Assembly (NCBI GenBank): GCA_025024175.1
Contig: QCXZ01000137.1
Location: 65,188,911 to 65,252,910 of the forward strand
Origin: Rhyzopertha dominica
Taxonomy: Eukaryota > Arthropoda > Insecta > Coleoptera > Bostrichidae
Length of the DNA stretch: 64,000 nt
Direction of reading: 5' to 3'
In this document: one piece after another, positions 1 to 13,691 of the stretch
How the letters are laid out: the number at the start of each line of letters is the position of its first letter
How positions within the stretch are numbered: position 1 is the first letter of the stretch
Position numbers and translations under genes: made by a program
The notes under the pieces: generated by a model
Seen by the model: the letters and a program-made list of their open reading frames with translations, nothing else
Database searches by the model: none
Told to the model about the DNA's origin: nothing

Positions 1-1903
1 ACTTGCACATAGCACAGAGCTGGACCAAGTATGTACAGGCAAAATGTACTCAAGTATACAGTAGGTACTAAGTACACAAATAAAAACAATGTAAATTCTA
101 ATAATAATAATAGCTATAATGTTTATCTGTGATTTAAACATTTTATTTTTGTTCATACAGATGGTGCATATTGCATATCTGCTCTTTAAATATTTTGTTT
201 GCTGAATGATTTCCTAAAATGTCCTTTTCTAATCTTAAAAATTCGCAGGTTACTGTTTTACGGAACTAATCTATGTAAGCCAATTTTTGTAGAAAGTATT
301 TCCTATTGAGAAATAGAAGCAACGCATTTAGCAATTTATTTCATTTGCTTTTACAATAACCAGTTTTTCAAAAATTTTACCGCTTAAATCGTGACGTCGA
401 AGGCTATTGATGATGGCGCGAACGAAAACAGATGTTCTACTGGCGCTGAAGAATGAGGGTATGTGTTGTAAAACGTAAAAAGCTAATTGGATAACTGTGA
501 ACCATATTTAAGGAGATTCTTTTGTCGCCTAGGTATTTTACACCTCTAACTCAATACTAGGAGTTTTAAGTTTGTCATTTCTTGTTGCTGCGCCGCTGTT
601 GTTACAAACGATGGTGGGGTATATAGGATATTCTATTAAAAATAACTAAGTATAATCGAAAAACTGCCATCTATAAGGCAGAAAGTTTGCACTGTAGGTA
701 AGAAAGAAATTTGGAATCGTTGTCATCACTGTATACAAGCCGTCTACATAGAAAGCCTCTTAAAGTATTACCTGAAGTTATATTTTTGTTACTTACACTC
801 AAACCTTTATGTCATTAGTATCAATGTAATTTTTAACTACACATGGAAGACATTATATTTTACTATGTATTCTAGAAAAAAAATCTGAATTAAATAAATT
901 TTAAATTTTATCGGTTTAAAGGGTTTGTGGTTACAGTCAAGTGTCAAGTGTGTTTAAATAAAAATTAAATAGAAATTAAGTATTTGTACTGGAGTACTGC
1001 CCAGCTGTGTGACCTAGCGACTATTTCCTTTTCTTATATTTCAAACAGTGACCTGTCGGACAATGCTTCGAGCATGAAGAGGATCTCAAGATCGGCCTTA
1101 TGAACTGCTTCGAATGTTGAAAAAATGAAATACGTTGTAGGAAACTAAAAGATTTTTTAAAGATATTTAATGTCTCGCATTTCCGAGCATGGGTTAAAAA
1201 ATTTGTTGCTCGGATGGAAAGAACTTTCTAATTCCTCGGTAGCATATTACAAGATAACGTTTTTACGTTCAACTTCAGTCAAAATTCAGTTAATTAATAA
1301 CAATGTCAATAGACGTTCCATTAACAAAATGAAGAGCAAACTCGATGGAAATACACCCACAGCATCTACAAAAAAAAACAGGGTAAAAAAGTATACGGCA
1401 CAAATCGTACGTTTGTTTCTCCATTTCATCAGGATTTCAAAACAAATAGGTTCATATGAGCCAATATCTAGAAGCTCAACACGCCCGAGGGTAGCGGTCG
1501 TCCCGGACAAACAAACGACGGCTTGTATCCAGCCTGGGCTTACGAGTTCGCTACCGATAGATTTATAGTCCTAAAGGATTCAGACGGGGCAACCGCGCTC
1601 ATGCACAGACTCCAATACAAGCGGCCCGGATCGAATTTTATGTATCTTAATCGTAACTTTGCAATGATTTACTGTTNCACTGCTTCGGGCAGAATATCTC
1701 AACGACACTTGCTACATAGTAAGTGGCGAAATCTACTACGACTTTACATTTATGACATTACATTTTTCCGCAAACACCGTCAGCCTCGCTCGCTGGCTTT
1801 CGTTATAGTTTATTCGTTCGGCTTGATCCATCGGTTGGCTGTCAATTTTTATTAGAAAATAGTAGCCAGTTACAGAATTATTTATATATAGTCATTAGAC
1901 TTT
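1..1903. other. AT-rich DNA without a recognisable gene
   Basis: I see no coding region with family resemblance, no RNA gene and no clear repeat structure here. The open frames near 1.2-1.85 kb are short, overlap on both strands and match nothing I know. An ambiguous base sits at 1677. Confidence 0.5.
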
Positions 1904-3066
1904 ATACGCTATATATAGTGTGACGTAATGTCGGCCATTTTGCAGCGATACGTCAAGATCTCGGATCCAAACCAACCTACTTAGTTGTCATAATGTGCAT
2001 AAGGGAGTTCAGCGTTTGGTGTAATTTTTTAGTGTTAAAGAGTATTTTAAAGTGTTACTGTGTATGTTTGAGTAGCTTACACTACTTCGCTTTACTTAGC
2101 AAGTATTACAAACCGAAATTACATTTAGATACAATGTATTGTTGAAAAGCTGAACATATACTAAGTACGTGTGTGGAGCATTACGATTTACAAGTTTTAC
2201 CAGAAAATGGTAATGGGTTGGGTCCCTGGATGTTCNCGTTATAATGAGAGAGAAACGGTGTAATCTTTACAGCACTTTTTATGTTATTTTTAAACAATAG
2301 ATTGCAACTAAATGTAATTTTGGTTTACAATATTAAATTATACGAAGGAATGTAAACCACTAAAAATACACAGTGACACTCAATGTTTAGTGCAAAATTG
2401 TAGTATAATACAATATTTTAAAGTGTTACTGTGTATGTTTGAGTAGTTTTCATACCTTTGTATCATTCATTAAGTATTAAAAACCTAAATTACATTAAGT
2501 TGCAATCTATTGTTGAAAGAAGATCTACTTAAAGTTTATACATTTCTCTCTCACTATAACAAGAACATCCAGGGACCTAGCACGTTACCATCTTCTGGTA
2601 CATGTAAATTGTAATGCTCTACACACGAACTTATTGTAGGTTAAGCTTTTCAGCAATACCTACATTGTAAATAAATGTAATTTACGTTTGTAATACTTGC
2701 AAAGTAAAACGAAGGAGTGTCAGCTACTCCAACATACACAGTAAAACTTTAAAATATTCTTTTAACACTAAAAAAATTGCACCAAACACTGAACCGCCTT
2801 TTGCACGTTATGACAACTTGGTTTGTTTTGACCCAGGATCTAAACTAAATGTAATTTCGGTTTGTAATACTTGTGAAGAAAAACTAAGGAGTGTAAGCTA
2901 CCATAATAAGCACAGTAACACTTCTAAATATTCTTTTAAAGTCACAAAGTTGCACCTAACAATGAGGTCCGTTACGCACGTTATGACAACTCGGTTTATC
3001 AGGATCCAGGACTTTGACGTACCGCAGAAAAATGGCCGTCATTACGTCAGCACTAATATAGCGTAT
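1904..3066. mobile_element. foldback / MITE-like element with ~50-bp terminal inverted repeats
   Basis: The two ends are imperfect inverted repeats. The left end (1904-1960) carries TGACGTAATG followed by CGGCCATTTT and TACGTCAA. The right end (3010-3066) carries the reverse complement of each block. The interior holds a repeated module: the tract at about 1980-2200 recurs directly near 2400-2520 and inverted near 2540-2870 and 2860-3000, for example the GTGTTACTGTGTATG-type stretch and the CCCTGGATGTTC tract. No transposase frame is visible, so this looks like a non-autonomous DNA element built by duplication of its own end. The superfamily is unknown because I could not fix a clean target duplication. 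Confidence 0.65.
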
Positions 3067-6000
3067 TATTTTATTAGGAAAATTAAACCTATGATGAAAT
3101 NTAAATGCAACCAATGAATTACAACTAACATTTCGATAGTGTCCACAACCGTTTTAGAAAACAAATAATAAATATTAAAAGGTATAAGACATTAAAAATT
3201 GAGGACACTCCCTATGTAATGCATAGTTGCAGTTTATCCTTGCTTCATCACGAAACTTCTGGAGGGTGCTTTCAAAATGACAATGCCATGAACAGTTAAG
3301 GGACTTAACACTTTGATTTCAAATTAAATTTTTAGGTAAAAAAGTAGTAAAAGCAAACAGCTTCAGACTGATTTTATTAGAATCAACATTCGAAGTTCGC
3401 AACAAGTAAGAAATAGCTTTTAAGCAACGATAGATTGAAAAACTATGAAGAACAGCAGCAAAATAAAAACCAAAGGAAATGATTTCATTTAAAAACGCTT
3501 CAATCAACGCACATGCAATTTTCTGTATATTTTTTGGAGTATGCCAATAACCGAAATAGCTGTAAGAGATCTAAGAGGGTAGTACATTGTTTCAGGTTCA
3601 AGATGTTATGAATATTATTTATTTGACTATGTCTCGGCCAATAAAATATCTCGGCAGAACCTTTTGAATTATTGTATCAATTAGACTTAAGATGCTGTCA
3701 AGACATAAGTATCAGAAGCAAAACGTATATTTGTTTTGTTGAATATGAACCAAATATAAATAGCTACACTGCGATCACTAAATTAATATACCTGTGATTG
3801 TCCAAACGACAATAGGACAGTAGGATGTTGTTCCTATGTATAGCCACCATTATAATATTGCCTTTCGCATTCACGTTACAAGTCGAAAATTATTAAACCT
3901 GCGAAGATTCTTACCCACTTATTTTACATAACTGATGTTATAAACGAGAATATTGGTGAAGGTAACAATATCTTTATTTACGGTTTGCTTTCTATTTTGT
4001 TTATTAATTCCTATACTGGCTTCCAAGATTGCATTTATTATTTGTTTATTTAGTTTACAAAGAGTTTTGTGGTGGCCATTTAAACATTATTGCTTAATGC
4101 TGTTGCTTTTCTGTTGTTTCATATATCTTCATTTACTTCGAATATCTAAATTGTTTCATTATTGGGGCATTGCTCTGTTGTAAACGTATTTTGAATTATC
4201 TTCTGAGTTTTCAATTTTTGTGGGCTTTTTGTTAGCATGTGGCAGTAAATATATAAGTTTACGGCTTCCTTCAGCTATATCTATATTGTTCTTTACTTAT
4301 GGTATATTATATGGGTGGACATTAAGTTTTATTTATGCACCTACACGTTGGTAGTAGCGCTGTAGCTCCCTTAGATGATGTAACTCTCACTTACATCTTA
4401 CCTACATATCGATTTCATTCTTAAATTTCACATTTAATAGGTAAGGCCTGAAGCATTCTTAACATTTTTTCTCGATGGTGCCACCTAAGCGGTTGACATA
4501 ATAGAATACATTAATTCTTCTTACAAGAGGACTTACAGTTACATGAGCACATCATAGATTAATAGAAAATAACTGAAAGCAAGCAAATCTTTAAAAAACG
4601 CTTTTTTATATTTAAGGTATTTTTTTGTATTTATACAACTTCGAAAAAAAATACATGGCAGAGCACAGTACGCAGCTTTCATATTATATATCACTTGCCT
4701 TCGTAAAATAAAACAACAGAAAAGGAACAAAATGTATAATAGTAGAATAGAATAGAAGGCCAGATCAGCTACGCTTCATGAAATAAGGCTACCGACATTG
4801 CATTTTGATGATTTATGTTCAAATCGCTGCTGTGGCATATTTCCCATATTGATACCGCTAGACCCGTTAAGAAGTATAGTTTGAAGTCTTGTTGCCATAC
4901 AGGACGCAAGGTCATATCGTCTCGAAGTTCCCTATCCTGCGTGAGCTTCGTCTACAAATGTAAGGCATTACTTAGGTCATCGGCGCCGAGGAAACAGCCT
5001 CGGGTTCGCTAGAGACACGCTCCACAGGCTGCTGTATTGCGTACCTATAATGGAAGTAATATTCCTTATCCGAGCAAAAGCCGACAGGAAAATTGCGTTA
5101 GAGTAAACAGCTTCTGTGTCTCAAACGAAAGGCTGTATTTAGAGCGAAAAATAATTAAAATTTCGAAGCTCCCCAGGACTCCATCGGTTATTCCAAAGTT
5201 AATCAATTCTAATTCCGCATAAACAAAGCAGAAATCCTTTCTGGGGTCTCTCTGGCATTCACAAAGGCGTCGGCAAGCGCCTTGTTTGGGGCGACATCCT
5301 CGTAATATCCAAGGTTTAAGTGCAGGAATTTAACACAGATTTGCCCTCCCTTTCAGAGCCACGCTACAAAGGCACAGCACAGGTTACGACAACCTGTTAG
5401 AGGTACTTCAAAGGCCGCCTATTTCTGTACACATCAACAAAATTAACGTATCCAAATTGAAAAGTCAGCTAAGCTGGTTTGTATATTACACGCTAGGACT
5501 GGTAAGTCTAAGTAGGTGAAAAACACTTTTAGGAGATCAAATCTGTAGAGACTGAAAGAAAAGGACTAAACTAAAACAACATTTGTGATAAATTAATAAA
5601 GTCTTTAAGAATGTGGAAGTCAAATAGAATGGTACGTTTTCAACGCCTACCTGTTATATTAAAAGGTAGTTATAGTAAGCTGCTGTCATAATCAAATTAA
5701 GATTATATTCAACACCAAATAAGCTAGTATTTAACCACTTTGGCACAAATTGTTCAAAAACATTAACTTTTCGTACAGTATAGCTGAAAAAGGTTAAAAA
5801 TCTTTATTTATTACTCTAGTCACGTATACTATTTAGAAGTTTAGATTGCAAGTCTTCTACATCTTGTAAAATCAGTTTGACCAAATGATCAATTCTGCAG
5901 GCTGCACAAGTAGCAAATATCAAAGTCAATTAAAAAAGTTTGATGACTTGTTTAGTCATTAAATATTATATGAATTTATAAGTGTTATATTCCGTTAGTG

Positions 6001-8342
6001 TCAGATATTCTTTATGTTTGCGGCATGCATAATTGCAAGTGTTGCTTTCAGCATTGGAAGTTTTCAGCTTTAAACAAACCCCTATATAAGTAGTATGCAA
6101 TTACAACATTTTGTGAGTAAGACATCGCGTGTTTTCATCTAGCGATAGTCTATTAAACGCGTGTATTTGTATTCAAACTATTCTCTTGATTTGTTCGGCA
6201 GTAAAGCTAACGAATTAGTACCCACTTACTGTTGTTCCTAAGATGATTTGTACCAAAATTATACATATGCCTCATAGCAAAAGTTACATTTCCGGATCCA
6301 GTGCTGCTTGTCCCAACTTGGGAGTTTCTGGCATGAATACTAGAATGGAAAGGACTGAACTGGATGATCCATGCAAGAATCCGTTAGTTTTCCAAGCTAT
6401 TTTTCTTGACAGACTTGAATGTACATGATGACATTGGAACTAAACAGTTGAAGACTTGACCAAATATTTAGCGATGAAACTCGATACATTTTTTTGTTAC
6501 TTAGGCTGTCCAGATAGAGTGTCAATTTATGGTTTGTCCTCCAACATGAAATGCATCCGAAACATACCCGTGTTCAGGAGTAGTTGGACGAAAATGAAGT
6601 TTAGATTCTAGTCATCACGAACCCCTAGAAGCAGAATAAACGTCAGATTCATTCATTTCTTTTTATTAATTTGGATTTACTTTGTACTCGATGGCGTACA
6701 GTTCGTTATACCAAGTTACTGGTATTGATTATTCGGCAAATCTAGCAGAAAATGAACAGGCTATACGGCTATTTATGTAAGTGTATGTGTAGGTATTTAT
6801 TTTGTGATAATTTGGTGTATTTCCATTTCAGCTACCTGTATACTATTCACAAAGAGAGCGCTATGTCAGAGATTGATTACATTACATTTATTTTGTTTCT
6901 CCAAGAAGTTAGCGTTAAAGGATTTTTTATATTACGTTTACATATACAAGTACAGAATGAGTTTTTTTGATGATTATTAAGGGTTTCTTGAGAACTAGCA
7001 GACCCAAAGGGAAGGTTAAACCGAAAAAGATTTGCCATTTTGTCCTTTTTAAGTTTATGGTTCACTAGATATTTAAAAAGGAAGCTTTACTGTTTATTAA
7101 AATCAGGATAGATGAAATGGTTCACTTCAGTTTGTTATGCGTGTGGTCTCTCCCTATTGGGGCGCATCAGGTAGAGTACAGAGTCAATATATTTTTTAAT
7201 AAAAATATAATACCCACCAGATAAAGTTATTTTGAAAAACATCAGAGTCGCGCCTAACTTTCTGTATTTTTGTTTGTTTTCAAATTGATAGATATGTGGT
7301 TTCCTGCTTCTGACAGTTACAAATAGGCATAACAATTAAAAGATAATGCATTTATATGTAAAAATTGCGAAACATGAAAAGCCTTAAGATAAAGTTAAAA
7401 AAACCTTAAAAAATTCGTCCCAGCATCTAGACAATACATACATCTCTGCCGTACGTGAAGTAAGCCGCCAAAATGCAAATCCCTTTGCATTTAACATTCC
7501 TTCTAGCATTCTAGCTCTCTGCTACTATTTCAATTTGCGCAAACGTAAAACACCAGAAATCACCATAATACCCTTACCAACTCAGGATATGGTTTCTTAA
7601 TATTTTACTACGCTTGGAATTCCCAAACTTCACAATACTCAGAGAAATCCAAAATCGCCTAGGGCTTTCCCCGTTTAGACCAATCAGTGTGAAGCACAAA
7701 GCAAGGAATTTAAAAGTAATGTTTATCAAGAAAATATGCTTTTATTATTAACATTCACCCGTATTAAACTGAAGTCGTATAATATTTTTGCCTTTCGAGT
7801 AAGCGTCATGTTTTTAGCGCTTGTGGATTAAATACCTCGATTAAAAAAGCCATTATACTTTCAAAAAACTTATCTCAAAGAATCTATGAAATGAAAAGAA
7901 CGAAGAATTGTTAGAACAACTGTTAGACTAAAGAAACTACATAAAATGGAAGTTTTAAAAATAAATATGGAAAGCATCGTGGGATTTTCCATGTTAAGCT
8001 GGAGAACTGTCACACAGAACTAAGAATTAAATACCTATGTAGATCAAGTATAGGTAAATAACTTAACATTAATACAGCTAACACCTTACTAAAGACAAAC
8101 ATTGGTTAAATTTCGAGGTCCAAGTAAATATTGTAAGACTTTTTAGAGTATCAAATGGTAGATAAATAGATAAAAAAAAACTGTTAAGTACAATTATGAA
8201 GTCTTCCACAAATTCACAACAAAGTCAAGTACATTCATATTTTAAATAATAACATGAAAAGTAGGTTTGCATAAAATATAAAACGAGGCATAACATGGCT
8301 ATTATTTGAAAACAAAAAAAAATACACAAAATTAGCTACAAC
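3067..8342. other. long AT-rich stretch, no gene recognised
   Basis: All open frames here are under 80 codons, AT-driven and unlike any family I know. I saw no tRNA fold, LINE or transposase motif, or tandem array. It may be intergenic or intronic. Confidence 0.5.
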
Positions 8343-8391
8343 GATGACATGTTGTTTTCCGGGCCGGTTCCCACGTTGCTGAATTGACCTT

Positions 8392-8425
8392 GACGTTTCG
8401 ATACTCATGTCGCTGTCTTCTTCAA
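8392..8425 (-). ncRNA. hammerhead-like motif of a Penelope-like element
   Basis: On the minus strand TTGAAGA is followed by a ~19-nt variable tract and GAAACGTC. Penelope-like elements are known to carry minimal hammerhead ribozymes of the form CUGANGA-stem-GAAA. Here the first core base is U rather than C and stem II is poorly paired, so it is probably a decayed copy. Confidence 0.4.
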
Positions 8426-8449
8426 AATTAGCTCTGAAAGTGAAATGTC

Positions 8450-8690
8450 CTAGTCCGCTCCGGTATTTATACTCGTCCGGTTCACTAATGCGTGGGAGTT
8501 GTTACGCATGACCAGTTTCCAGATTCCTGGTAGTTCCATGCATCGGTCTCGATTATAATTGTGCGAATTCTTCTGGATTTTGATGGCTTCCTTGTATAGT
8601 CTCGGCCAGAATCTCGCTTCCCTTGACAGGATTTGTGCCTCCTCGAATTTGATGATGTGGCCAGTCTCCATTCTCCAGAACACCGAGATT
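8450..8690 (-). pseudogene. Penelope-like ORF, C-terminal tail of the GIY-YIG domain (fragment)
   Basis: The minus frame encodes a tail with METGHIIKFEEAQIL, then RLYKEAIKIQKN, HNYNRD and finally LPGIWK. This order (ETGH, then KEAIEI, NFNRD, IWK) matches the C-terminus of the GIY-YIG endonuclease region in the two larger PLE copies of this window. The reverse transcriptase and the GIY-YIG core are absent, so it is a 5'-truncated remnant. Sequence divergence shows it belongs to a different PLE family from the copies at 13.4 and 20.2 kb. It cannot encode a working enzyme. Confidence 0.7.
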
Positions 8691-8980
8691 CTGGCCGAGA
8701 CTGTACAAGGAAGCCATCGAAATCCAAAAGAATCCTCACAAGACACCGACATGACGTCAAGGACAATTAAGCAACGTGGGAACCAGCCCGGAAAACAACA
8801 TGTCGTCGATAATAACCACGAAAGCCTTCAAATCAAAATTAGCTTACAACTGTGGTAATTTTCAAAATAACGATACCCAGCATTGTATCATAAGTTATTT
8901 AAACAAATCGCAAAGTACTTTGCGTTAAAAAGATAAATATGTTTTTGTCATATCTCAAAAATTATAAAAGGAATAAGAAA

Positions 8981-10486
8981 CTACACAGAGAGAACAAGTT
9001 GTTTGGAAGAAAAAAATATATTTACGGCAAACAAATTATTTGTTTGTATATGGCGAAGTAAATGATTTGTTTGTTTCAAACTCTCAAAATTCTTGAAGCG
9101 GCTGAAATAACATTTATTTAACATAATATATACAAAGCTTTAAATTAACTTTTGAAACTATTGAATCAAGAATAATCATTTCCTTTGTAGAACAAATTAT
9201 TTGTTTCACTAAACCATGAAGATGTTTGGAATAAACATATGATTAAATTTGACTGAAACAAATATTTGTTTGGAATCAGAGAAGAGGTAAGTGATTCTCT
9301 GCATACCAAATAAATATTTCTTTGCAGTAAAGATATCTCTGATTTAGTCCAATAAAACAGCTATTTCCTGGAATCAAACAATTGTTTGATTGAAAGAATT
9401 CATATGCTCAATCATTATCTCTGTTATTGCAGCAAACTGCATGTAAATTTTAATGAAATATATATTTTTTAATTAGATTGTATAAATATTGCATTCAAAC
9501 AAGCCCTTTAAACATATAAATAAATTGTTTTTAAGTTAAAGAAATAAATTTTGATTAACCCACTTCGATATGTCTATGTTTTTTATGCAAGTGTATTCCT
9601 GTGGCTTCCTGTTTTTATAGAGCGTATAAAAGTTGTTTCTTGTAATTAAAAATGCAATATGTCACTCAATTCATTTCCGCAAAACTGTAATTGGTTTAGT
9701 AAAAAAACATGTGATTTAAATCAGCCTATGGTCATTTTGTAACAGAGCTTGCGTTAACGATCATGTGCTTGTTTGAATGCCTTATTTTTCACATCATATT
9801 AAGCAAATACTTTATTTAGGCTTCATACTTACTTTTAACATCTGTGACCATCTTCCTCTTTTGTTTTACAATTTAATGAAGTAAACTGACAATAATAAGA
9901 AACAAATAACGGCGGCTTTTCCCGATTTACCTTGATACATTCTGTCCAGTGTCCAACCATGGCTAAAGAAGTGGAATCCCAAACTTCCACTTTGCTAGTG
10001 GCACGCGCAAATTCAAACAATTATTTCTTTGTATCCAAAAACAGATTGTTACATTCAAGCATCATTTATTGTGTTTAAATACATGTTGTTTGCTGTAACA
10101 ACAGGTGTGTTTGAGTTGAACATTTAAATAGTTGAATAACAAAAAGAAACATTGATTTAACGAAAGATATATTTATTAGAAACAAGCATTTACTTTTGCT
10201 GATATAATTCTTCAAAGCATTTAATTTAAATATCTGAAATTTTAACCCATGGGAATAAATTGTTTGACCGTGAGAAATAATATTTTATTCGCTCAAATAA
10301 TTATTAGGTTACTTGAACTCGCAAGTTCTGTTCGATCTCAAATAAATGGTAATATAGTTACAAACAAACTGATATTCTTCTTACAAATAAAATTTGTTTG
10401 TTTGAAGATAAATTTGTTGGACCTAAAGAAATGTAAGTCAGACAAATTGATTTTATAAATCCAAACAAACAGTTTTATCTGTGTAG
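8981..10486. mobile_element. non-coding element with CTACACAGA ends and many CAAACAAA palindromes
   Basis: The left end reads CTACACAGA followed by an AGAACAAGTTGTTTGGA-like tract. The right end is the inverted counterpart, TCCAAACAAACAG then TCTGTGTAG, giving imperfect ~26-bp terminal inverted repeats 1.5 kb apart. The interior is very AT-rich and lacks a transposase. It holds repeated palindromes made of the same CAAACAA/TTGTTTG word that ends the terminal repeats: 9028-9046, 9256-9271 and 9372-9391, plus related words near 9190, 9300, 9070 and 10360-10400. Such sub-terminal repeats are typical transposase-binding sites of DNA transposons. No target duplication could be fixed, so the family is open. 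Confidence 0.55.
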
Positions 10487-13228
10487 AGTACAATAAGGCT
10501 AACATTATTTACAACTTATATATTCACATTTCTTCTGCAAAATCAGAAATAAACGAGATAAAAGAATTTGACCAAAATAGTATATTAGAAATATTTAGGA
10601 CGTACAAAAACTCGCCTTGTACGACACGTCGCGGTCTGTAATGTAGTCGTATGTTGTTCAGAGTACATAAAGCTTGAAATGTGGGTTTCTAACCGCTTTT
10701 CATAACACTCGAGGATTGTCAGTAGTAGATCACGTGNCAAAAGCACACACTACGAGTTACACACGGAATTCAATAAGAATTATTAATACTTTCTTAGAAC
10801 ATAGAGAAACTAGTATTTAACACGTTATCTTGCTGTGTAACCTAAGTTTCCATAAAGTAGGCTGTCAGTATGTTCCTACCGCCAGCCCTCGAATGTTACA
10901 TTGATGCAGAGTTGTAGCTACCTCTACTAAGTGTCCATAGCATTAATTCCTGAAATCGGAGGAGTACACAGATTACTCCTACCGCATCACTGACCTCGCC
11001 ATGTCCTCAATTACACGTTGCTCTGGACGTTTAGGCAGATGGAGGTTTATTAACTGCCCCCTAAAACGTAGGATTCAATTTCATCCACTTGTTTTGTAAA
11101 CACGAAGCGGAAAGAATTCCGCCAGCACAGCACTTCCAGCGGATTGCCTTGACTTCGCTGTTCAACATGGAACTTTTACTCGTGTTTTTGAGGGCAGATC
11201 TCCCCGCCACGCCACAAATCAATTCTGTAATCGGGGGCTTGGGAATTTTGCTTGTTCAAGTTCGATCAATTTAAAAAGTTCGCTGAGTGGCCTACATTTC
11301 GTTTGCATAAATTATATCCTAATGAACATAATGAGGTGGCTCGCTTCCAGTCGTTAGCGGGATTAGCCAAAGAAAGTTACCGCAGACGTAGGGTTTTGGT
11401 TTGTAGCATCCATAGCATTCAGCCAATGGAACGGCCAACTTTAGTCTAAATACGGCGGCATATTCCTTTAATGATTGATTATGAAGGAATAATAACAACT
11501 ACTTTTTTAAGTCTACATTCATTCTACCTTCAACTGTCCAACAAAAGTGGTAGGCCCATTTGAATAATTTCTAGGAATCTCCGACTATATACACTCAATG
11601 TCCACCTTTACTAACTTCTATACAGTCTTATGTGATAAAGGATTCACCATCTCATGGAAGTATGTAGTAAGGTAACTTTGTCACTAAACATAACATGTCT
11701 TATGTCTTCTTTTACTTATTTGTTTTCGAAAATGATCTTAAATCATTAAATTTGTATTCTGAATGGGTGGTGCTTATGCTTTGTAAGAAGATTTGTATTA
11801 TTTATTTGATGAATACTAGATCTCTAGTACGAAGTCAAAGAGACCATAAATTATATCTTCTTAAAGAACTTTGAAATTCCACTTTCGATTGAAAATTAGA
11901 GCGAAAATTAAAAGTTATTATTCCGTGTGGCTTTGGTCAGGTTAACGTTAAGCGTAAAATAAATAATTGTAACGCGCACGTGTAATACGTTGTTGTTTGT
12001 CTCCATTGTTAAAAAACCTGTTTAAAGTTATGTTTTTGATGAGTTGGATTAATAAATAATCAAATGCCGTTAAATAATTTATTTAACATTCGCCGACAAC
12101 AAATACCATGTCAACTAAATCCCCGCTGGTATAAAATTTCGGCTTTTCAAAATCACCAGCGATACAACTTCATAAACAGTGATTATTGTATAAAGAATAG
12201 TTCAAAGAACTATTAACAACATCCATCCTGACCTTGACATCCAAAATATAGAAAAATAATAAAAAAATCTCTTAAAAAATCAAGTTTTCCGCGTTTTAGG
12301 GAGTTTAAACTGAATTGTCTGTATTTTCTTGGTTTCCAAGCCTAAAATTGCAAATTTTATTGTTGGAGTTGCTGTTAAAAAATCGTCATTACATTTCCAG
12401 TAATAATAGTCGCGTATTTCGAAATAGACCACTTCCATGTACTTAGACGTACAGTTGCTACATATGCCATGTTGGGTTATTTTATGTATGTCAATCCCGA
12501 GCCAGCTTACGATTAATATTTACGAATGAAGTAGGTATTATTATTATATTCCATAAAAGGGCATTATTTTCAAATGCGTATTTTTATTTGCATCAGATTA
12601 TTCAATTTCTTCGTACATTCCAGCTTACGTTTACGCTTTAACATAAATTCGCCCAGACAAAATTATTGAGCAAAAGCTTATGTATGAACAAATTGTGGAT
12701 ATTTAAGTGGCGGATACGCGGGTTATCTTTGGTTCATATTGTCGACAGAAGCCCCAATTTAAATATCTTTTTCTCCATGTTGACAATTTTTATTACATAT
12801 TCTATTCAAAAGTTGTAAAATTACAAGTAAATAAACTCATCGGGAGATTTATTAAACACTGTTGACCGAGAATTATTTGGAGGGTTATGAGTCTCATTTT
12901 TAAACCCATTATTATTAATTATCTACTATGGCGTATATAGAAGCAACATCGACAACAGATAACATTTTTTTGTTAAGTGATTAGGTAAACTGTTAAGTGT
13001 GAGCGTAAGGTTTCGTTTAAAATGAGTTTACCTGGAAAGTGATTTATGTTATTCATATTAAGATCGTTGCAANGATATGCGTACTTAATCACTTTTTTTA
13101 AACTATTTAAATAAAGCCCTTTCTACTTACATGCGTTTAGACTATTATATTTTGATATTACATTAGCAAACGGTATTTGTGAAAGTCAAGCAGAAATAAA
13201 ATTGGATAGCACGATTATTATGTGTCTT
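10487..13228. other. AT-rich DNA without a recognisable gene
   Basis: Short open frames at 11089-11449 are not supported by any motif. There are ambiguous bases at 10738 and 13073. I see no repeats beyond AT-rich low-complexity runs. Confidence 0.5.
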
Positions 13229-13508
13229 CTTTAAAGATATACTCGAAATTAAATCCGCTTTATTAATTATATGGAAAGGCGCTTTCGGTTATTTAATAGC
13301 TATCGTTAGTACCAGAACCAATAACTTATACCATTTATTCTTAAATAAATCCACTAACTCGCTAGACAATTTAAATTATTACATATTTGCAATAAATCAT
13401 CAAAGTAAATTCGAGGGTGAATGCTTTCAGCATCCATAATATATTAAGATAATATTTTGTCGGATAGATCGCTGACTCTTGAAAACACTGACAAAAAATT
13501 AATAGTCT

Positions 13509-13540
13509 GACGTTTCGATTACACCTGTAATCTTTGTCAA
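13509..13540 (-). ncRNA. hammerhead-like motif in PLE copy 1 terminal repeat
   Basis: Minus strand: TTGACAAAGA, then a hairpin GATTACA-GG-TGTAATC, then GAAACGTC. The stem plus GAAACGTC matches the second half of Penelope hammerheads. The first core (CUGANGA) is altered to UUGACAAAGA, so activity is doubtful. Confidence 0.4.
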
Positions 13541-13691
13541 AGACGAAGAACCTCAAAATTTACCTGACACAAGTTCAAACAAAATTTTGAAAGTAAATAA
13601 ACAAATCACCAAGGAAGCGGGACGTCATAGAAACAACGTGCCAACCTGATAAAAAAGGAACCTAACGATGAAAAAGGAACTACCTACCTAC

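Larger units (their letters stand above)
8343..8808. mobile_element. palindromic Penelope-like element remnant
   Basis: Two pieces of the 3' end of one Penelope-like element face outward. The minus-strand piece runs from about 8690 down to 8343 and contains the end of the GIY-YIG reading frame plus the 3' tail. The plus-strand piece (about 8690-8808) repeats the same end with an internal deletion. The outer ends are inverted copies: the CATGTTGTTTTCCGG tract at 8348 and its complement near 8792-8806, with CCACGTTGCT also mirrored. A head-to-head 5' junction is the usual arrangement of truncated PLE insertions and is also seen in the two larger PLEs of this window. Confidence 0.65.

Noticed and set aside
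1170..1855. Open frames of 110-132 codons
   Set aside because: They overlap on both strands, no motif is recognisable, and one contains an ambiguous base. Probably chance frames.
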